A stretch of 64,000 bases of DNA from Nocardioides terrigena (GTDB lineage: Bacteria; Actinomycetota; Actinomycetes; Propionibacteriales; Nocardioidaceae): assembly GCF_003047265.1 (NCBI RefSeq), contig NZ_PZYY01000007.1:186001-250000 (forward strand). The letters run 5' to 3'. Under the pieces are notes generated by a model. That model was not told the origin of the DNA, did not search any database, and saw only the letters and a program-made list of their open reading frames with translations. The position numbers and the translations under genes were made by a program. The first letter of the stretch is position 1. Every line of letters begins with the position of its first letter. Shown one piece after another: positions 1 to 8,218 of the stretch.

Positions 1-2
1 TG

Positions 3-317
3 GACACCTCGACGTACGACCAGCTCGAGGTCGCGCCGGAGATCGTCGGCACCGCCAAGAACTTCATGCTCGAGAACCAGGAAGCCATCGTGGCGACCAA
101 CGAGGGTCGCGTGCTCTTCATCGAGCTCCCCGCCTCCGTCGAGCTCCTCATCGCCGAGACCGAGCCGGGCCTCCAGGGCGACCGCTCCACCGGCGGCACC
201 AAGCCGGCCACGCTCGAGACGGGCCACCAGATCAACGTGCCGCTCTTCATCACCGCCGGCGAGAAGGTCAAGGTCGACACCCGCGACTCGTCCTACCTCG
301 GCCGCGTCAAGGGCTGA
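3..317 (+). CDS. efp: Elongation factor P, C-terminal part (cut by window edge)
   Basis: EF-P binds between the ribosomal P and E sites and relieves stalling at proline runs. The reading frame is open from base 3, so only about 104 C-terminal residues are present; the N-terminal KOW-like domain with the modifiable lysine/arginine tip lies outside. The visible part covers the end of OB domain II and domain III, including the family signature [17 protein letters not shown] and the ending YLGRVKG. An internal ATG at 66 is not the real start because the EF-P homology continues upstream of it. nusB follows after one base, the usual actinobacterial efp-nusB order, so the two are probably cotranscribed. 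Confidence 0.96.
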   Translation, partial: DTSTYDQLEVAPEIVGTAKNFMLENQEAIVATNEGRVLFIELPASVELLIAETEPGLQGDRSTGGTKPATLETGHQINVPLFITAGEKVKVDTRDSSYLGRVKG

Positions 318-318
318 C

Positions 319-726
319 GTGTCGGCTCGCGGCAAGGCCCGCAAGCGCGCACTGGACGTCCTGTACGCCGCCGAGATGCGCGGCGAGCAGCCGGTCGAGG
401 CCCTCGAGCGGATCATCGCCGCCGGCGAGGGCCCGACCAACGACTACACCTCGACCCTGGTGCACGGCGTGGCCGAGCACCAGGCCCGCATCGACGAGCT
501 CCTCGGCACCTACGCCCAGGGCTGGACGCTGACCCGGATGCCGGCGGTCGACCGCAACGTGCTGCGCCTCGGCGTCTACGAGCTGCTGTACGTCGAGGAC
601 GTCCCGGACGGCGTCGCGGTCTCGGAGGCCATGAGCCTCGTCCGCGACCTGTCGACCGATGAGTCGCCGAGCTTCGTCAACGGCCTGCTCGGCAGCATCG
701 TGCGCGACAAGGCCGACCTGGTCTGA
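319..726 (+). CDS. nusB: Transcription antitermination factor NusB
   Basis: NusB is the all-helical RNA-binding partner of NusE (S10) in the antitermination complex for rRNA operons. The 135-residue product has the usual length and shows the N-terminal family pattern ARGKARKRALDVLYAAEMRG and the C-terminal SEAMSLVRDL...FVNGLLGSI motif. It starts with GTG one base after the efp stop, so translation is likely coupled to efp. No clear rho-independent terminator follows before the next gene; only a short GCCTC/GAGGC inverted repeat is visible at about 739-756. Confidence 0.96.
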   Translation: MSARGKARKRALDVLYAAEMRGEQPVEALERIIAAGEGPTNDYTSTLVHGVAEHQARIDELLGTYAQGWTLTRMPAVDRNVLRLGVYELLYVEDVPDGVAVSEAMSLVRDLSTDESPSFVNGLLGSIVRDKADLV

Positions 727-790
727 GTATCCGGTCTGTTGCCTCCCGCGGGTGAGGCGGCACTCCCGGTGGGGCCCTAGGGTGTCGCCC

Positions 791-1612
791 ATGGGAGAGG
801 TCGCCGACAAGGCACAACGCACAGGTCAGCAGGCACATCAGAGCGAGTGGCTGGACTGGGCGATCCGGGCCGGGCTCATCGCCTACGGCGTCGTCCACCT
901 GATGGTGGGCTGGCTCGCCGCCCAGCTGGCGCTGGGGGAAAAGTCCGAGAGCGCGTCCAACGCGGGCGCCCTGCACGCGCTGGCCGAGCAGCCGATGGGC
1001 GGCGTGCTGATCTGGATGATCGCCGTCGGCATGATGCTCCTCGTCGTCTGGCGGCTCCTCGAGTTCGCGATGGGCTACCAGGACGAGACCGACGACAAGA
1101 AGCGCTGGCGCAAGCGCCTCACCTCGCTCGGCAAGGCGGTCCTGTACGGCGTGCTGGCCTGGACCGCGGTCAAGGTCGCCGTCGGTGACGGGTCGAGCGG
1201 CGGCACCGACTCCACCACCGCCAAGCTGATGGACCTGCCCGGCGGGCAGCTCATCGTCGGGGCGGTCGGTCTCGCGATCGCCGGATACGGCGGCCTGCTG
1301 GTCTACCGCGGGTGGACCGAGAAGTTCACCGAGCACCTCACTGCCCACGGGCAGTCCGGCAACGACGGCTCGGCGATCGTCCTGTTCGGCAAGATCGGCT
1401 ACATCGCCAAGGGCATCGCGATCGGGATCGTCGGCGGCCTGTTCTGCTACGCCGCGATCACCCACAAGGCCAAGGAGTCGGGCGGCCTGGACCAGGCGCT
1501 GCAGACGGTCCGTGAGCAGCCGTTCGGCCAGTTCCTGCTCCTGGCGATCGCCGCCGGCATCGCCTGCTACGGCCTGTTCTGCTTCGCCCGCGCCCGGCAC
1601 CTGTCGCGCTGA
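791..1612 (+). CDS. DUF1206 family membrane protein
   Basis: This 273-residue protein belongs to the actinobacterial DUF1206 family, whose function is unknown. Three internally similar units each hold a pair of hydrophobic segments, near residues 25-55/75-100, 115-135/155-175 and 200-225/245-265. An example is GLIAYGVVHLMVGWLAAQLA in the first unit. This three-fold pattern is typical of the family. The ATG at 791 is preferred; an in-frame GTG three codons upstream (782) is possible. The longer frame back to 659 would overlap nusB and has no family similarity. It is followed by a flavin reductase 15 bases downstream, possibly in one transcript. Confidence 0.85.
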   Translation: MGEVADKAQRTGQQAHQSEWLDWAIRAGLIAYGVVHLMVGWLAAQLALGEKSESASNAGALHALAEQPMGGVLIWMIAVGMMLLVVWRLLEFAMGYQDETDDKKRWRKRLTSLGKAVLYGVLAWTAVKVAVGDGSSGGTDSTTAKLMDLPGGQLIVGAVGLAIAGYGGLLVYRGWTEKFTEHLTAHGQSGNDGSAIVLFGKIGYIAKGIAIGIVGGLFCYAAITHKAKESGGLDQALQTVREQPFGQFLLLAIAAGIACYGLFCFARARHLSR

Positions 1613-1627
1613 GCGGGGGACGGACCG

Positions 1628-2989
1628 ATGAGCGAGCGCATTGCCTGTGACGTCGTCGTCCTCGGGCTCGGTCCCGGCGGGCAGGAGCTGGCGACCGAGC
1701 TGGCCGAGGCCGGTCTCGACACCGTCGGGGTCGAGATGCACCTGGTGGGCGGCGAGTGCCCGTTCTACGGGTGCACCCCCAGCAAGCTGATGATCCGGGC
1801 CGCCGACCACGTCGCCATGGTCCACCGGGCCGACCACCTCGCAGGACCGGCGACGGTGGAGCCGGACTGGTCGCGCCCGGCCGCACGCATCACCGACGAG
1901 GCCACCAAGGGGTGGACCGACGACGCCAACGCCAAGGCCGTCCAGGAGGCCGGGGTCCGGCTCGTCCGCGGCCACGGACGGCTCGTCGCGCCCGGCGTCG
2001 TGGAGGTCGAAGGCGTGGAGTACGAGGCGTCACGCGGTGTCGTGCTCAACACCGGCACCGAGCCCCTCGTGCTGCCGATCGACGGCCTCGCGGACACGCC
2101 GTACTGGACCACCCGCGACGTCGTGCAGGTCACCGAGCTGCCCCGCAGCCTGGTCGTCCTCGGCGGCGGCCCGATCGGCTGCGAGCTCGCGCAGGCGATC
2201 GCCCGCTTCGGGGTCGCCGTCACCGTGATCGAGGCCGACGACCGGCTGCTCGCCGTCGAGGAGCCCGAGTCGAGCGAGCTCATCACCCGGCTCTTCGAGG
2301 CCGAGGGCATCACCGTGCACACCGGCGTCCAGGTCGACAGGGTCGAGCACGACGGCACCTTCGTCCTCACCGCCGGCGACCTGCGGGTCGAGGCCGAGCG
2401 GCTGCTCGTCGCCGCCGGGCGCAGCAACAACATCCGCGACGTCGGGCTCGAGAACGTCGGCCTCGACCCGGACGCCAAGACCGTCGAGACCGACGAGCGG
2501 ATGCGGGCCGGCGACAAGCTGTGGGCCATCGGCGACATCACCGGGCACGGCCGCTTCACCCACGTGTCGAGCTACCAGGCCGAGGTGGCCAAGGCCGACA
2601 TCCTCGGTGAGGACGGACCGGTGGCCGACTACCGGGCGGTGAGCCGGGTGACCTTCACCGACCCGGAGATCGGCTCCGTCGGGCTGACCGAGGAGCAGGC
2701 GCGCGAGCAGGGCCTCGACGTCCGCACCGGCTTCGCCGACATCAGCGGGTCGGCACGCGGCTGGCTCGACGGCGAGGGCAACGAGGGCCACATCAAGCTC
2801 GTCGCCGACGCCGGAACGGGGCTGCTGGTCGGGGCCACCACGATGGGCCACACGGGGGGAGACCTGGTCGCGATGCTCACGCTGGCCATCCACGCGCAGG
2901 TGCCGCCGTCCGTCGTACGCCGGATGCACTTCGCCTTCCCGACCTACCACGGGTCGGTCATGACAGCCTTGGACGACCTCGGGCTCTGA
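1628..2989 (+). CDS. Pyridine nucleotide-disulfide oxidoreductase (dihydrolipoamide dehydrogenase/mercuric reductase family)
   Basis: The 453-residue class I flavoprotein transfers electrons from NAD(P)H through FAD to a redox-active disulfide. The FAD dinucleotide motif GLGPGGQELA is near the N-terminus, and the CxxxxC active-site pair appears as CPFYGC at about residues 46-51. A second GGGPIGCELAQ motif near residue 180 binds NAD(P)H, followed by an FAD-binding AIGD block and a C-terminal dimerisation domain. The dimerisation domain has HxxxxE-like positions only partly conserved: HFAFPTYH is seen, not the canonical HAHPTLSE. The true substrate is therefore uncertain. No merR or lipoamide complex genes are nearby. 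Confidence 0.88.
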   Translation: MSERIACDVVVLGLGPGGQELATELAEAGLDTVGVEMHLVGGECPFYGCTPSKLMIRAADHVAMVHRADHLAGPATVEPDWSRPAARITDEATKGWTDDANAKAVQEAGVRLVRGHGRLVAPGVVEVEGVEYEASRGVVLNTGTEPLVLPIDGLADTPYWTTRDVVQVTELPRSLVVLGGGPIGCELAQAIARFGVAVTVIEADDRLLAVEEPESSELITRLFEAEGITVHTGVQVDRVEHDGTFVLTAGDLRVEAERLLVAAGRSNNIRDVGLENVGLDPDAKTVETDERMRAGDKLWAIGDITGHGRFTHVSSYQAEVAKADILGEDGPVADYRAVSRVTFTDPEIGSVGLTEEQAREQGLDVRTGFADISGSARGWLDGEGNEGHIKLVADAGTGLLVGATTMGHTGGDLVAMLTLAIHAQVPPSVVRRMHFAFPTYHGSVMTALDDLGL

Positions 2990-3139
2990 GGGCTCCTCAG
3001 GCCACGGGTCGACACCGTGCGGGGCACGCCGTGTCCACGTGATCTGATCGATGAGCAGTGGTGGCGCTGTCTCCCGGAGTCGTCCGGACCTTGGACCCGT
3101 GTCTGGGTCACCAGTCCGTGCAGCGGACCCCGACGGCGG

Positions 3140-4141
3140 TCAGGTGTGTGACTCGACGACCTCGACGACGGGCCAGGCGCCACCCATCGTCGTCGAGATG
3201 ACCGTAGCCGTCGTGCCCTGCTGCGGGTGGTGGCTCGACCAGAAGGAGACGCCCGCGTCGGCACCCGACATCGTGATTCGGACAGAGTCGTCATCCAGCC
3301 AGAAGCCGAGACCGTAGCAGCGGGACTCGCCAGGGTCGGGCTCGCTGCGCGCCCTCACCATGTCGGCGAGGGTCTCCACACGGACGATCCGCCCTGCCGT
3401 CAGTGCTGTCCAGAACCGTGCCACGTCGGCGGTGGTCGTGTATGCCCCGCCGTCTCCGCTGGCGACCACCGGCAGGTGGAAGACGTTGGTTCGCCAATGG
3501 CCCCCACTTTCGATGTAGCCCAGTGCTGCCCTGCCTGGAAGAGCGTCGGAGCGTGGGAACCCGGTGTCGACCATGCCTGCGGGGGAGCAGACGAGCTCGC
3601 CCACCAGGTCCTGGTACGGACGACCAGCGACACGCTCCGCCATCAGGGCGAGCACGACGAAGCCGCCGTTGCAGTAGGAGAACCTGTCACCGGCGCGGAA
3701 CTTCGTCGGGTGGCCATCGAGGATCGGGAGGAAGTCCTCGGTCGTCACCAGGCGATGCGCCGACACCGGCAGCTCGTACTCCTCGCCGTCGAGCTCGTCC
3801 TCGTCGAGGTAGTCGCCGATGCCGGACCGGTGGGAGAGCAGGTGCTCGATGGTGACGTCGTCTGCGATCAGCGGCAGATCAGTGCCAAGTACCTGACGTG
3901 CCGTGGTCGAGAGGGCAAGGAGCCCCTCCTCCATCAGGCGGAGCACCACCAACGCGGTGAACGTCTTGGACCCACTCGCCATGCCCAGTTGGCTGTCGGT
4001 GGTCATGGCAATGCCGTGCCTCCGATCGGCCAGTCCGTACGCCGCGTCGAAGGCGACAGCACCATCTCGCTCGAACCGGACCACGCCCGCGAAACCTGTC
4101 CGCGCTGCGGTCTCGGCGACGCGACGGCTCACCTCGCTCAT
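3140..4141 (-). CDS. Class C beta-lactamase-fold serine hydrolase
   Basis: This 333-residue protein resembles the penicillin-binding-protein/class C beta-lactamase superfamily (CubicO-like esterases and peptidases). The catalytic SxxK motif is SGSK at residues 56-59, the family LLSHRSGIGDY block is near 101-111, and the second-site YxN is YCN at 156-158. No signal peptide or transmembrane segment is seen, so it is probably cytoplasmic. Substrate cannot be assigned, because esterase, D-peptidase or non-classical lactamase are all possible. It lies downstream of, and on the same strand as, the APH-type kinase gene, separated by about 120 bases containing a small hairpin. Confidence 0.85.
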   Translation of the reverse strand: MSEVSRRVAETAARTGFAGVVRFERDGAVAFDAAYGLADRRHGIAMTTDSQLGMASGSKTFTALVVLRLMEEGLLALSTTARQVLGTDLPLIADDVTIEHLLSHRSGIGDYLDEDELDGEEYELPVSAHRLVTTEDFLPILDGHPTKFRAGDRFSYCNGGFVVLALMAERVAGRPYQDLVGELVCSPAGMVDTGFPRSDALPGRAALGYIESGGHWRTNVFHLPVVASGDGGAYTTTADVARFWTALTAGRIVRVETLADMVRARSEPDPGESRCYGLGFWLDDDSVRITMSGADAGVSFWSSHHPQQGTTATVISTTMGGAWPVVEVVESHT

Positions 4142-4244
4142 CGCGCCACGCTACCGGCACGAGGGGAGTCCACGTCGGCATCGGGCCGGTCACCGGGATG
4201 CCGTTGCCGCATGCCCGGTTGGCCATGCGACGGCCCGGCGTTGT

Positions 4245-4263
4245 GGCCCACCAGAAATGGGCC
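4245..4263. terminator. Short hairpin after the APH gene
   Basis: GGCCCA and TGGGCC form a 6-bp stem around the loop ccagaaa, directly after the stop of the minus-strand kinase gene. There is no T-tract. The core ccaccagaaatggg recurs once elsewhere in the window (12318-12331), also beside a hairpin. Confidence 0.35.
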
Positions 4264-5193
4264 CTACCGGAGCCGGATGTCTACCTCGGCTGCGATCGTC
4301 TCGACCATCGAGGTGAGGCGCTCGACTCGGGCGGGCATGGTGCGCCGATAGTTGGCGATGGTGAGCAGGCCCGGGCCGACAAAGGCCCACGCACGGGCGC
4401 GGGTCCAAGTGGCGTCATCGGCCCCGGACGCGGCGCGGAGCACCTCGCGAGCCGGGGCGTCGAAGATGCTCCAGGCGTAGAGCAGGTCCACGGACCGATC
4501 GCCGACGCCAACGCCGCCGAAGTCGATGACCCCAGCCAGCCGCCCGTCGTTATGAGCGAGAAGGTTCTCCTCGGACAAGTCGGTGTGGACCCAGCAGGCG
4601 GCTTCGGTAGCCGCAGGGACGTCGCGCACGCGGCGCCATGCCTCACGAACGTTGCCTGGGTCGAACAGGTCCGCCAGTTCTGCAGCCGCGTGTTCGGCCC
4701 ATCGGTCGATGGTGTCGGTGACCGGCTCGCCGCAGCGATAGCCCCAATGCTCGGGCTCGACCGGAACATCCGCGGTGTCGACAGCGTGGAGGCTCCCGAG
4801 GAAGGTGCCGAGGGAGCCTGCCAACCGAGCCTGCTGGGAACCGTCCAGGGCGAGCGGAAGGTCGCCAGGCACCCAGGACACGACCGCCCACGGCCGAGGG
4901 AAGGTCCCGCTGGGCTGGCCGACGGCGACGACGTCCGGGACTGCAACCGGCAGACCGGGTGCAAGGCGGGGCAGCCAGCGCACTTCATTCACCAGGTCCG
5001 CGACGTAGTCGTCCGACCGGGGCAGGCGGATGGCCAGGGTGTCTCCGAGGCGGAACACCCAGTTGCTGCTCCCGGACGCGCTGCTCGGCCGGACGGGCAT
5101 GTCGGCCAGACGCGGGGCTTGCTCACGAAGCAGCCGGGTCACGACCTGGGGGTCTGGGACAACGTCGGCCGGCACAGAGGCGAGTGCGCTCAC
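4264..5193 (-). CDS. Aminoglycoside/macrolide phosphotransferase-family (APH) kinase
   Basis: The 309-residue product is an APH-fold small-molecule kinase. The Brenner-like catalytic loop is HTDLSEEN (HxDxxxxN) and the metal-binding segment is IDFGGVGVGDRSVDL. The N-terminal lobe carries the nucleotide-binding LAIRLPR lysine/arginine region. The pattern SASGSSNWVFRLGD and the spacing suit the actinobacterial APH(3'')/macrolide-kinase-like group, but many members act on metabolites, so resistance is not established. The frame extends upstream to 5475 without family similarity, so a GTG at 5193 is chosen; a GTG two codons upstream is equally possible, and neither has a strong ribosome-binding site. 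Confidence 0.8.
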   Translation of the reverse strand: MSALASVPADVVPDPQVVTRLLREQAPRLADMPVRPSSASGSSNWVFRLGDTLAIRLPRSDDYVADLVNEVRWLPRLAPGLPVAVPDVVAVGQPSGTFPRPWAVVSWVPGDLPLALDGSQQARLAGSLGTFLGSLHAVDTADVPVEPEHWGYRCGEPVTDTIDRWAEHAAAELADLFDPGNVREAWRRVRDVPAATEAACWVHTDLSEENLLAHNDGRLAGVIDFGGVGVGDRSVDLLYAWSIFDAPAREVLRAASGADDATWTRARAWAFVGPGLLTIANYRRTMPARVERLTSMVETIAAEVDIRLR

Positions 5194-5401
5194 CCGCACA
5201 TGGTCGTCGACTCGCGGAGTGATGCAACTCGGTTTAGCCGCCTTGAGTGCGGATCGTGAGTCGGACCGGACGTGAGACCCCCCGAGCATGCTCCGTGAGC
5301 GGGCGGACGAGTCGCGGCTGATCCGGTCACCGGCGTCGCCCAGAGGGACGCACCCAGTGAGTCTGGATCCGGGCCGAACATCCGCGAGCCTGCGCGGATC
5401 T

Positions 5402-6097
5402 TCAGGGTCGGCGTGTCGAGACCGAGAGCGCCGTGGCGACGAGGAAGTCGCGCACCTGCTCCGGCGACACGGCACCGACGGTCGGCATGCCCGGGGCGGA
5501 CTCGCCGACCAGGATGCCGACGCGGGCGAGCTGGAGCCCGCCGAGTGCGCTGGCGTAGAGCTGGTTGGCGAGCAGGTTGGTGTCCTCGACCTCGAAGTCG
5601 CCGGCGGTGACGCCGTCGTCGATGACGCCGGACAGCACGGACAGGCAGGCCGAGATGCTGCGCCCGAGCCGGAAGAGGGCGCTCTCGCTGATCTCGTCGA
5701 GGAGCTCGGGGCCAGTACGCCGCATCAACGTCTGCGCGCAGTCGACGAACGCGGGGTAGGTCAGGCCGTAGTCGACGAACGCGGTGACGATGGCGGTGAG
5801 GCGCGTGGCGGGGTCGCCGGCCTGGTCGGCTCCGGCGGCGAGGGCGTCGCGCAGCTCGTCGAGGTAACCGGTCAGGGTGAGCGCGAAGAGCTCCTCCTTG
5901 CCGGTGAAGTGCCGGTAGACGATGGCCCGGTTGATGCCGACCGCCTGGGCGATGTCCTCGATCTGGGCGTCGCGCACGCCGCGCTCGTCGAAGAGCCGGC
6001 GGGTGGCGTCGAGGATCTCGCGCTCGCGCTGCCGGCGGCGGGCCGCGGCGGCCGATCGCCGGCCGTCCACGCGAGGCGCCTGCTCACTCGTCGACAT
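5402..6097 (-). CDS. TetR-family transcriptional regulator
   Basis: A 231-residue TetR repressor-like protein. The N-terminal helix-turn-helix is at about residues 20-75, with the signatures ILDATRRLFDERG and AVGINRAIVYRHFTGKEELF. The C-terminal ligand/dimer domain is generic. The ATG at 6097 is chosen because the HTH begins shortly after it; the open frame continues upstream without similarity. A 7-5-7 palindrome (6116-6134) lies 18 bases upstream and is the probable operator, so autoregulation is likely. A divergent methyltransferase begins at 6219 and could be coregulated. The ligand is unknown. Confidence 0.9.
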   Translation of the reverse strand: MSTSEQAPRVDGRRSAAAARRRQREREILDATRRLFDERGVRDAQIEDIAQAVGINRAIVYRHFTGKEELFALTLTGYLDELRDALAAGADQAGDPATRLTAIVTAFVDYGLTYPAFVDCAQTLMRRTGPELLDEISESALFRLGRSISACLSVLSGVIDDGVTAGDFEVEDTNLLANQLYASALGGLQLARVGILVGESAPGMPTVGAVSPEQVRDFLVATALSVSTRRP

Positions 6098-6103
6098 GCG
6101 AGA

Positions 6104-6134
6104 AGTGTAGGCCGTGTGCAACCCGGAGTTGCAC
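6104..6134 (-). promoter_or_regulatory. Putative TetR operator (GTGCAAC-N5-GTTGCAC) and promoter
   Basis: GTGCAACccggaGTTGCAC is a perfect 7-bp inverted repeat with a 5-base spacer at 6116-6134. It sits upstream of the TetR start at 6097 and overlaps a plausible promoter: a minus-strand TACACT -10 element lies at 6104-6109. TetR/AcrR-family operators commonly have this form, so autorepression is inferred. Confidence 0.7.
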
Positions 6135-6218
6135 GGCTGTGACGGCCGTCGCGGCGGCTCAGAGGGGCCGACGGATCCGATCGGCAGCGGGCCCGAGTCC
6201 GTTCCTTCGGGGGAGACT

Positions 6219-6992
6219 GTGCAGGTGTCCGAGGACCGCAGCGCCGAGATCGCCTGGAACCGTGAGCTCTGGGCGATCGTGAACGAGCGCTTCACGGACG
6301 GGTCGGCCGAGAGCATGTGGCGCCGGCCGGAGGTGGTGTGGGGACTGTTCGCCGCACCAGAACGAGAGCTCGGCGTCGTCGGTGACGTGCGCGGCCTGGA
6401 CGTCCTGGACCTCGCGTGCGGCACGGCGTACTTCGCCGCGTGGCTCGCGCGTATGGGTGCACGGCCGGTCGCCCTGGACCTCTCGGGTAAGCAGCTCGCC
6501 ACGGCGCGGGGCCTCCAGGGCCGGCTCGGTCCCGACTTCCCGCTCGTCCAGGGCGATGCCGAGCGTGTGCCCCTGGCCGACGGACGCTTCGACCTCGTCG
6601 TGAGCGAGCACGGGGCGGCCGCGTGGTGCGACCCCGCACGCTGGCTCCCTGAGGCAGCGAGGCTCCTGCGACCGGGTGGGCGCCTGGTCTTCCTGACCAA
6701 CAGCACCCTCTCGACGCTGTGCGTCCCGGCGGACGGTGGGGTGGCGGGGGACCGGCTGCTGCGCGGCCAGCGCGAGACCCACCGGGTGCAGTGGCCGGGA
6801 GGCGGCTTCGAGTTCCACCCGTCGCACGGCGAGTGGGTGCGTCAGCTCCGCGCCGCCGGCTTCGTCATCGAGGCCATGCACGAGATGTACGCGCCGGCGG
6901 ACGGTCTCGACCACCCGTTCTACGAGATCGTGTCGCGGGAGTGGGCGACCCGGTGGCCGGCCGAGGAGCTGTGGGTGGCCGTCCGGGCGTGA
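6219..6992 (+). CDS. Class I SAM-dependent methyltransferase
   Basis: The 257-residue product has the Rossmann-like SAM fold with motif [13 protein letters not shown] near residue 60, an acidic motif II (PVALDLS), and a motif corresponding to [13 protein letters not shown]. Such proteins methylate small molecules; the substrate is unknown. The GTG at 6219 is preferred because a G-rich ribosome-binding sequence (ggggga) precedes it and the similarity starts just after. The open frame to 6114 would run through the TetR operator. It is convergent with the ligase remnant that begins 18 bases downstream. Confidence 0.82.
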   Translation: MQVSEDRSAEIAWNRELWAIVNERFTDGSAESMWRRPEVVWGLFAAPERELGVVGDVRGLDVLDLACGTAYFAAWLARMGARPVALDLSGKQLATARGLQGRLGPDFPLVQGDAERVPLADGRFDLVVSEHGAAAWCDPARWLPEAARLLRPGGRLVFLTNSTLSTLCVPADGGVAGDRLLRGQRETHRVQWPGGGFEFHPSHGEWVRQLRAAGFVIEAMHEMYAPADGLDHPFYEIVSREWATRWPAEELWVAVRA

Positions 6993-7010
6993 CGGTCCGC
7001 GTGCCCCGAG

Positions 7011-7269
7011 TCAGAGGCGTGCCCGCACGTCCTCGATGGTGTCGGCCTCGTGGGCCTGCTTGTCGTCGCGGTAGCGCAGCACCCGAGCGAAGCGACAGCG
7101 CCACCCCACCGGGGTAACGGGTGGAGCGCTGGAAGCCGTCGAAGGCGATCTCGACGACCTGCTCGGGGCGGACGTGCACGACGAAGGCGCTGCGGTCGGT
7201 CGGCGAGGTGGCGAGCATTCTCTCCGTCTGCCAGGCCAACATCTCGTCGGTCATCCCCTTGAACGTCTT
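7011..7269 (-). pseudogene. Displaced 3' end of ATP-dependent DNA ligase gene (remnant, frameshifted)
   Basis: On the minus strand this encodes KTFKG, then [19 protein letters not shown] and RYPGGVAL, matching the C-terminal OB domain of the intact ligase at 8219-9736 at roughly 60% identity. One extra base at 7095 shifts the frame. Ignoring it, the frame resumes as [12 protein letters not shown] and EADTIEDV and ends with TGA at 7011-7013. There is no N-terminal part. Base composition is high-GC like the chromosome, whereas the matching end of the intact gene is lower in GC. It is best read as the original 3' end of the ligase gene, separated from the rest of the gene by the insertion at 7270-8488. 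Confidence 0.88.
7256..7269. repeat. 14-bp direct repeat, outer copy (cccttgaacgtctt)
   Basis: The sequence cccttgaacgtctt is identical to 8475-8488. On the minus strand it encodes the ligase KTFKG segment. It marks the point where similarity between the remnant and the ligase ends, so it is a candidate recombination core (att-like site) or microhomology junction. Confidence 0.75.
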
Positions 7270-7332
7270 CGCCGCAACCAATTACTGAACCACCAGCCTC
7301 GGTCATCTGGGGGACTTAGGTGAGGATGGGCG

Positions 7333-8178
7333 CTACTTCACCGGCTGGAGAGAGATTCCAGCAGCAGACGCCTTCGCCGTGAGCAGTCCGATAAAGGCTG
7401 AACACGACACCAAGAAGTACAGGGCGTCGTCTACCGTCACACTTGACTCAAGTTGCAGCGAATGGCGGATGCCGTCGCCGTCGCTTGTGTAGCCGTACAA
7501 CTTCAACCAAGATTCCTTCAGTGCCGGATGGATTGATACTCCGGCGTCCTCAAGTTTCTTGATGGCGGCTCCCAGAGTGTCTCGCTTTCCGACAATCGAC
7601 GCGCACAATGACTCGACTGCCGACACGGCCTCCTTGATGGCATTCTCTGGATCTGTGGCGTCTCGGGCGCTCAGAAGGGCCAAACTCTTCGACAGATGTG
7701 TCCGAACGCCCGTGAGAGGAGACTGGAGTGCGTCTTCAATGGTCTGAATATGTGACTCGTCAGTGATTGGAACGAGTCGTCCATTGACGAACCGGTAACC
7801 CGAGAGGTACTTCTGCAACGCGGTGTTCGCAAGTTCGAACATCTCATCGCTATGCGTCGAGTCCCAAAGATGGTTCAGGACAAACTCAAGCAGATCGTAG
7901 GGCTTGTACCACTCCGGCTGATAAAAGTAGGATTTGATGGAATCGTTTGCGTGCTGCAACCAGTCCGGTATCGCATCAATCGGCAACTCGAAGAAGTTCA
8001 GATAGATGTCTCGATATGCCTCAGCGCGTTGTGAATACTTCATCTCGCCTCCGCCGGTGTCTAGGCAGATGTAGACGAGGGACCACAATCGATTCCGGAG
8101 TGGCGCGTCGATGGTCTCAACCTGAACGACACTTCGCACTTCGGTTGCGCCGATGCGTTGAGAGAATCGGCCTGGCAT
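7333..8178 (-). CDS. AbiJ_NTD4-type abortive-infection-like protein
   Basis: A 281-residue protein with the N-terminal pattern of AbiJ_NTD4 domains: GRFSQRIG, VQVETIDAPLRNRLWSLVY and a helical region to about residue 110. A C-terminal helical domain follows, with ESLCASIVGKRDTLGAAIKK, IHPALKESWLKLYGYTSD, GIRHSL and a hydrophobic VSCSAFIGLL near the end. Proteins with this domain are associated with phage abortive infection, but the activity of this one is unproven. The ATG at 8178 has an ideal ribosome-binding site. Codon usage is AT-richer than its neighbours, which suggests transfer. It lies between the ligase stop and the displaced ligase remnant, without an immunity-gene partner. Confidence 0.75.
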   Translation of the reverse strand: MPGRFSQRIGATEVRSVVQVETIDAPLRNRLWSLVYICLDTGGGEMKYSQRAEAYRDIYLNFFELPIDAIPDWLQHANDSIKSYFYQPEWYKPYDLLEFVLNHLWDSTHSDEMFELANTALQKYLSGYRFVNGRLVPITDESHIQTIEDALQSPLTGVRTHLSKSLALLSARDATDPENAIKEAVSAVESLCASIVGKRDTLGAAIKKLEDAGVSIHPALKESWLKLYGYTSDGDGIRHSLQLESSVTVDDALYFLVSCSAFIGLLTAKASAAGISLQPVK

Positions 8179-8183
8179 TAATT

Positions 8184-8189
8184 TCTCCT
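8184..8189 (-). promoter_or_regulatory. Ribosome-binding site of the Abi gene
   Basis: AGGAGA lies 5 bases before the ATG at 8178 on the minus strand. It is a near-perfect Shine-Dalgarno sequence and decides the start, since the open frame continues to 8370 inside the ligase gene. Confidence 0.75.
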
Positions 8190-8218
8190 GACTTCCGGCA
8201 GGGGAGCGCGGTGCAATC

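Noticed and set aside
6114..6992. Methyltransferase start at 6114
   Set aside because: That frame start would put the TetR operator palindrome inside the gene and adds 35 residues without family similarity. GTG 6219 has a ribosome-binding site.
6865..7281. The 138-codon ORF at the ligase remnant as an independent gene
   Set aside because: It holds the KTFKG-to-VAL part of a ligase OB domain and then leaves the frame because of the extra base at 7095. Its other residues have no similarity, so it is a remnant.
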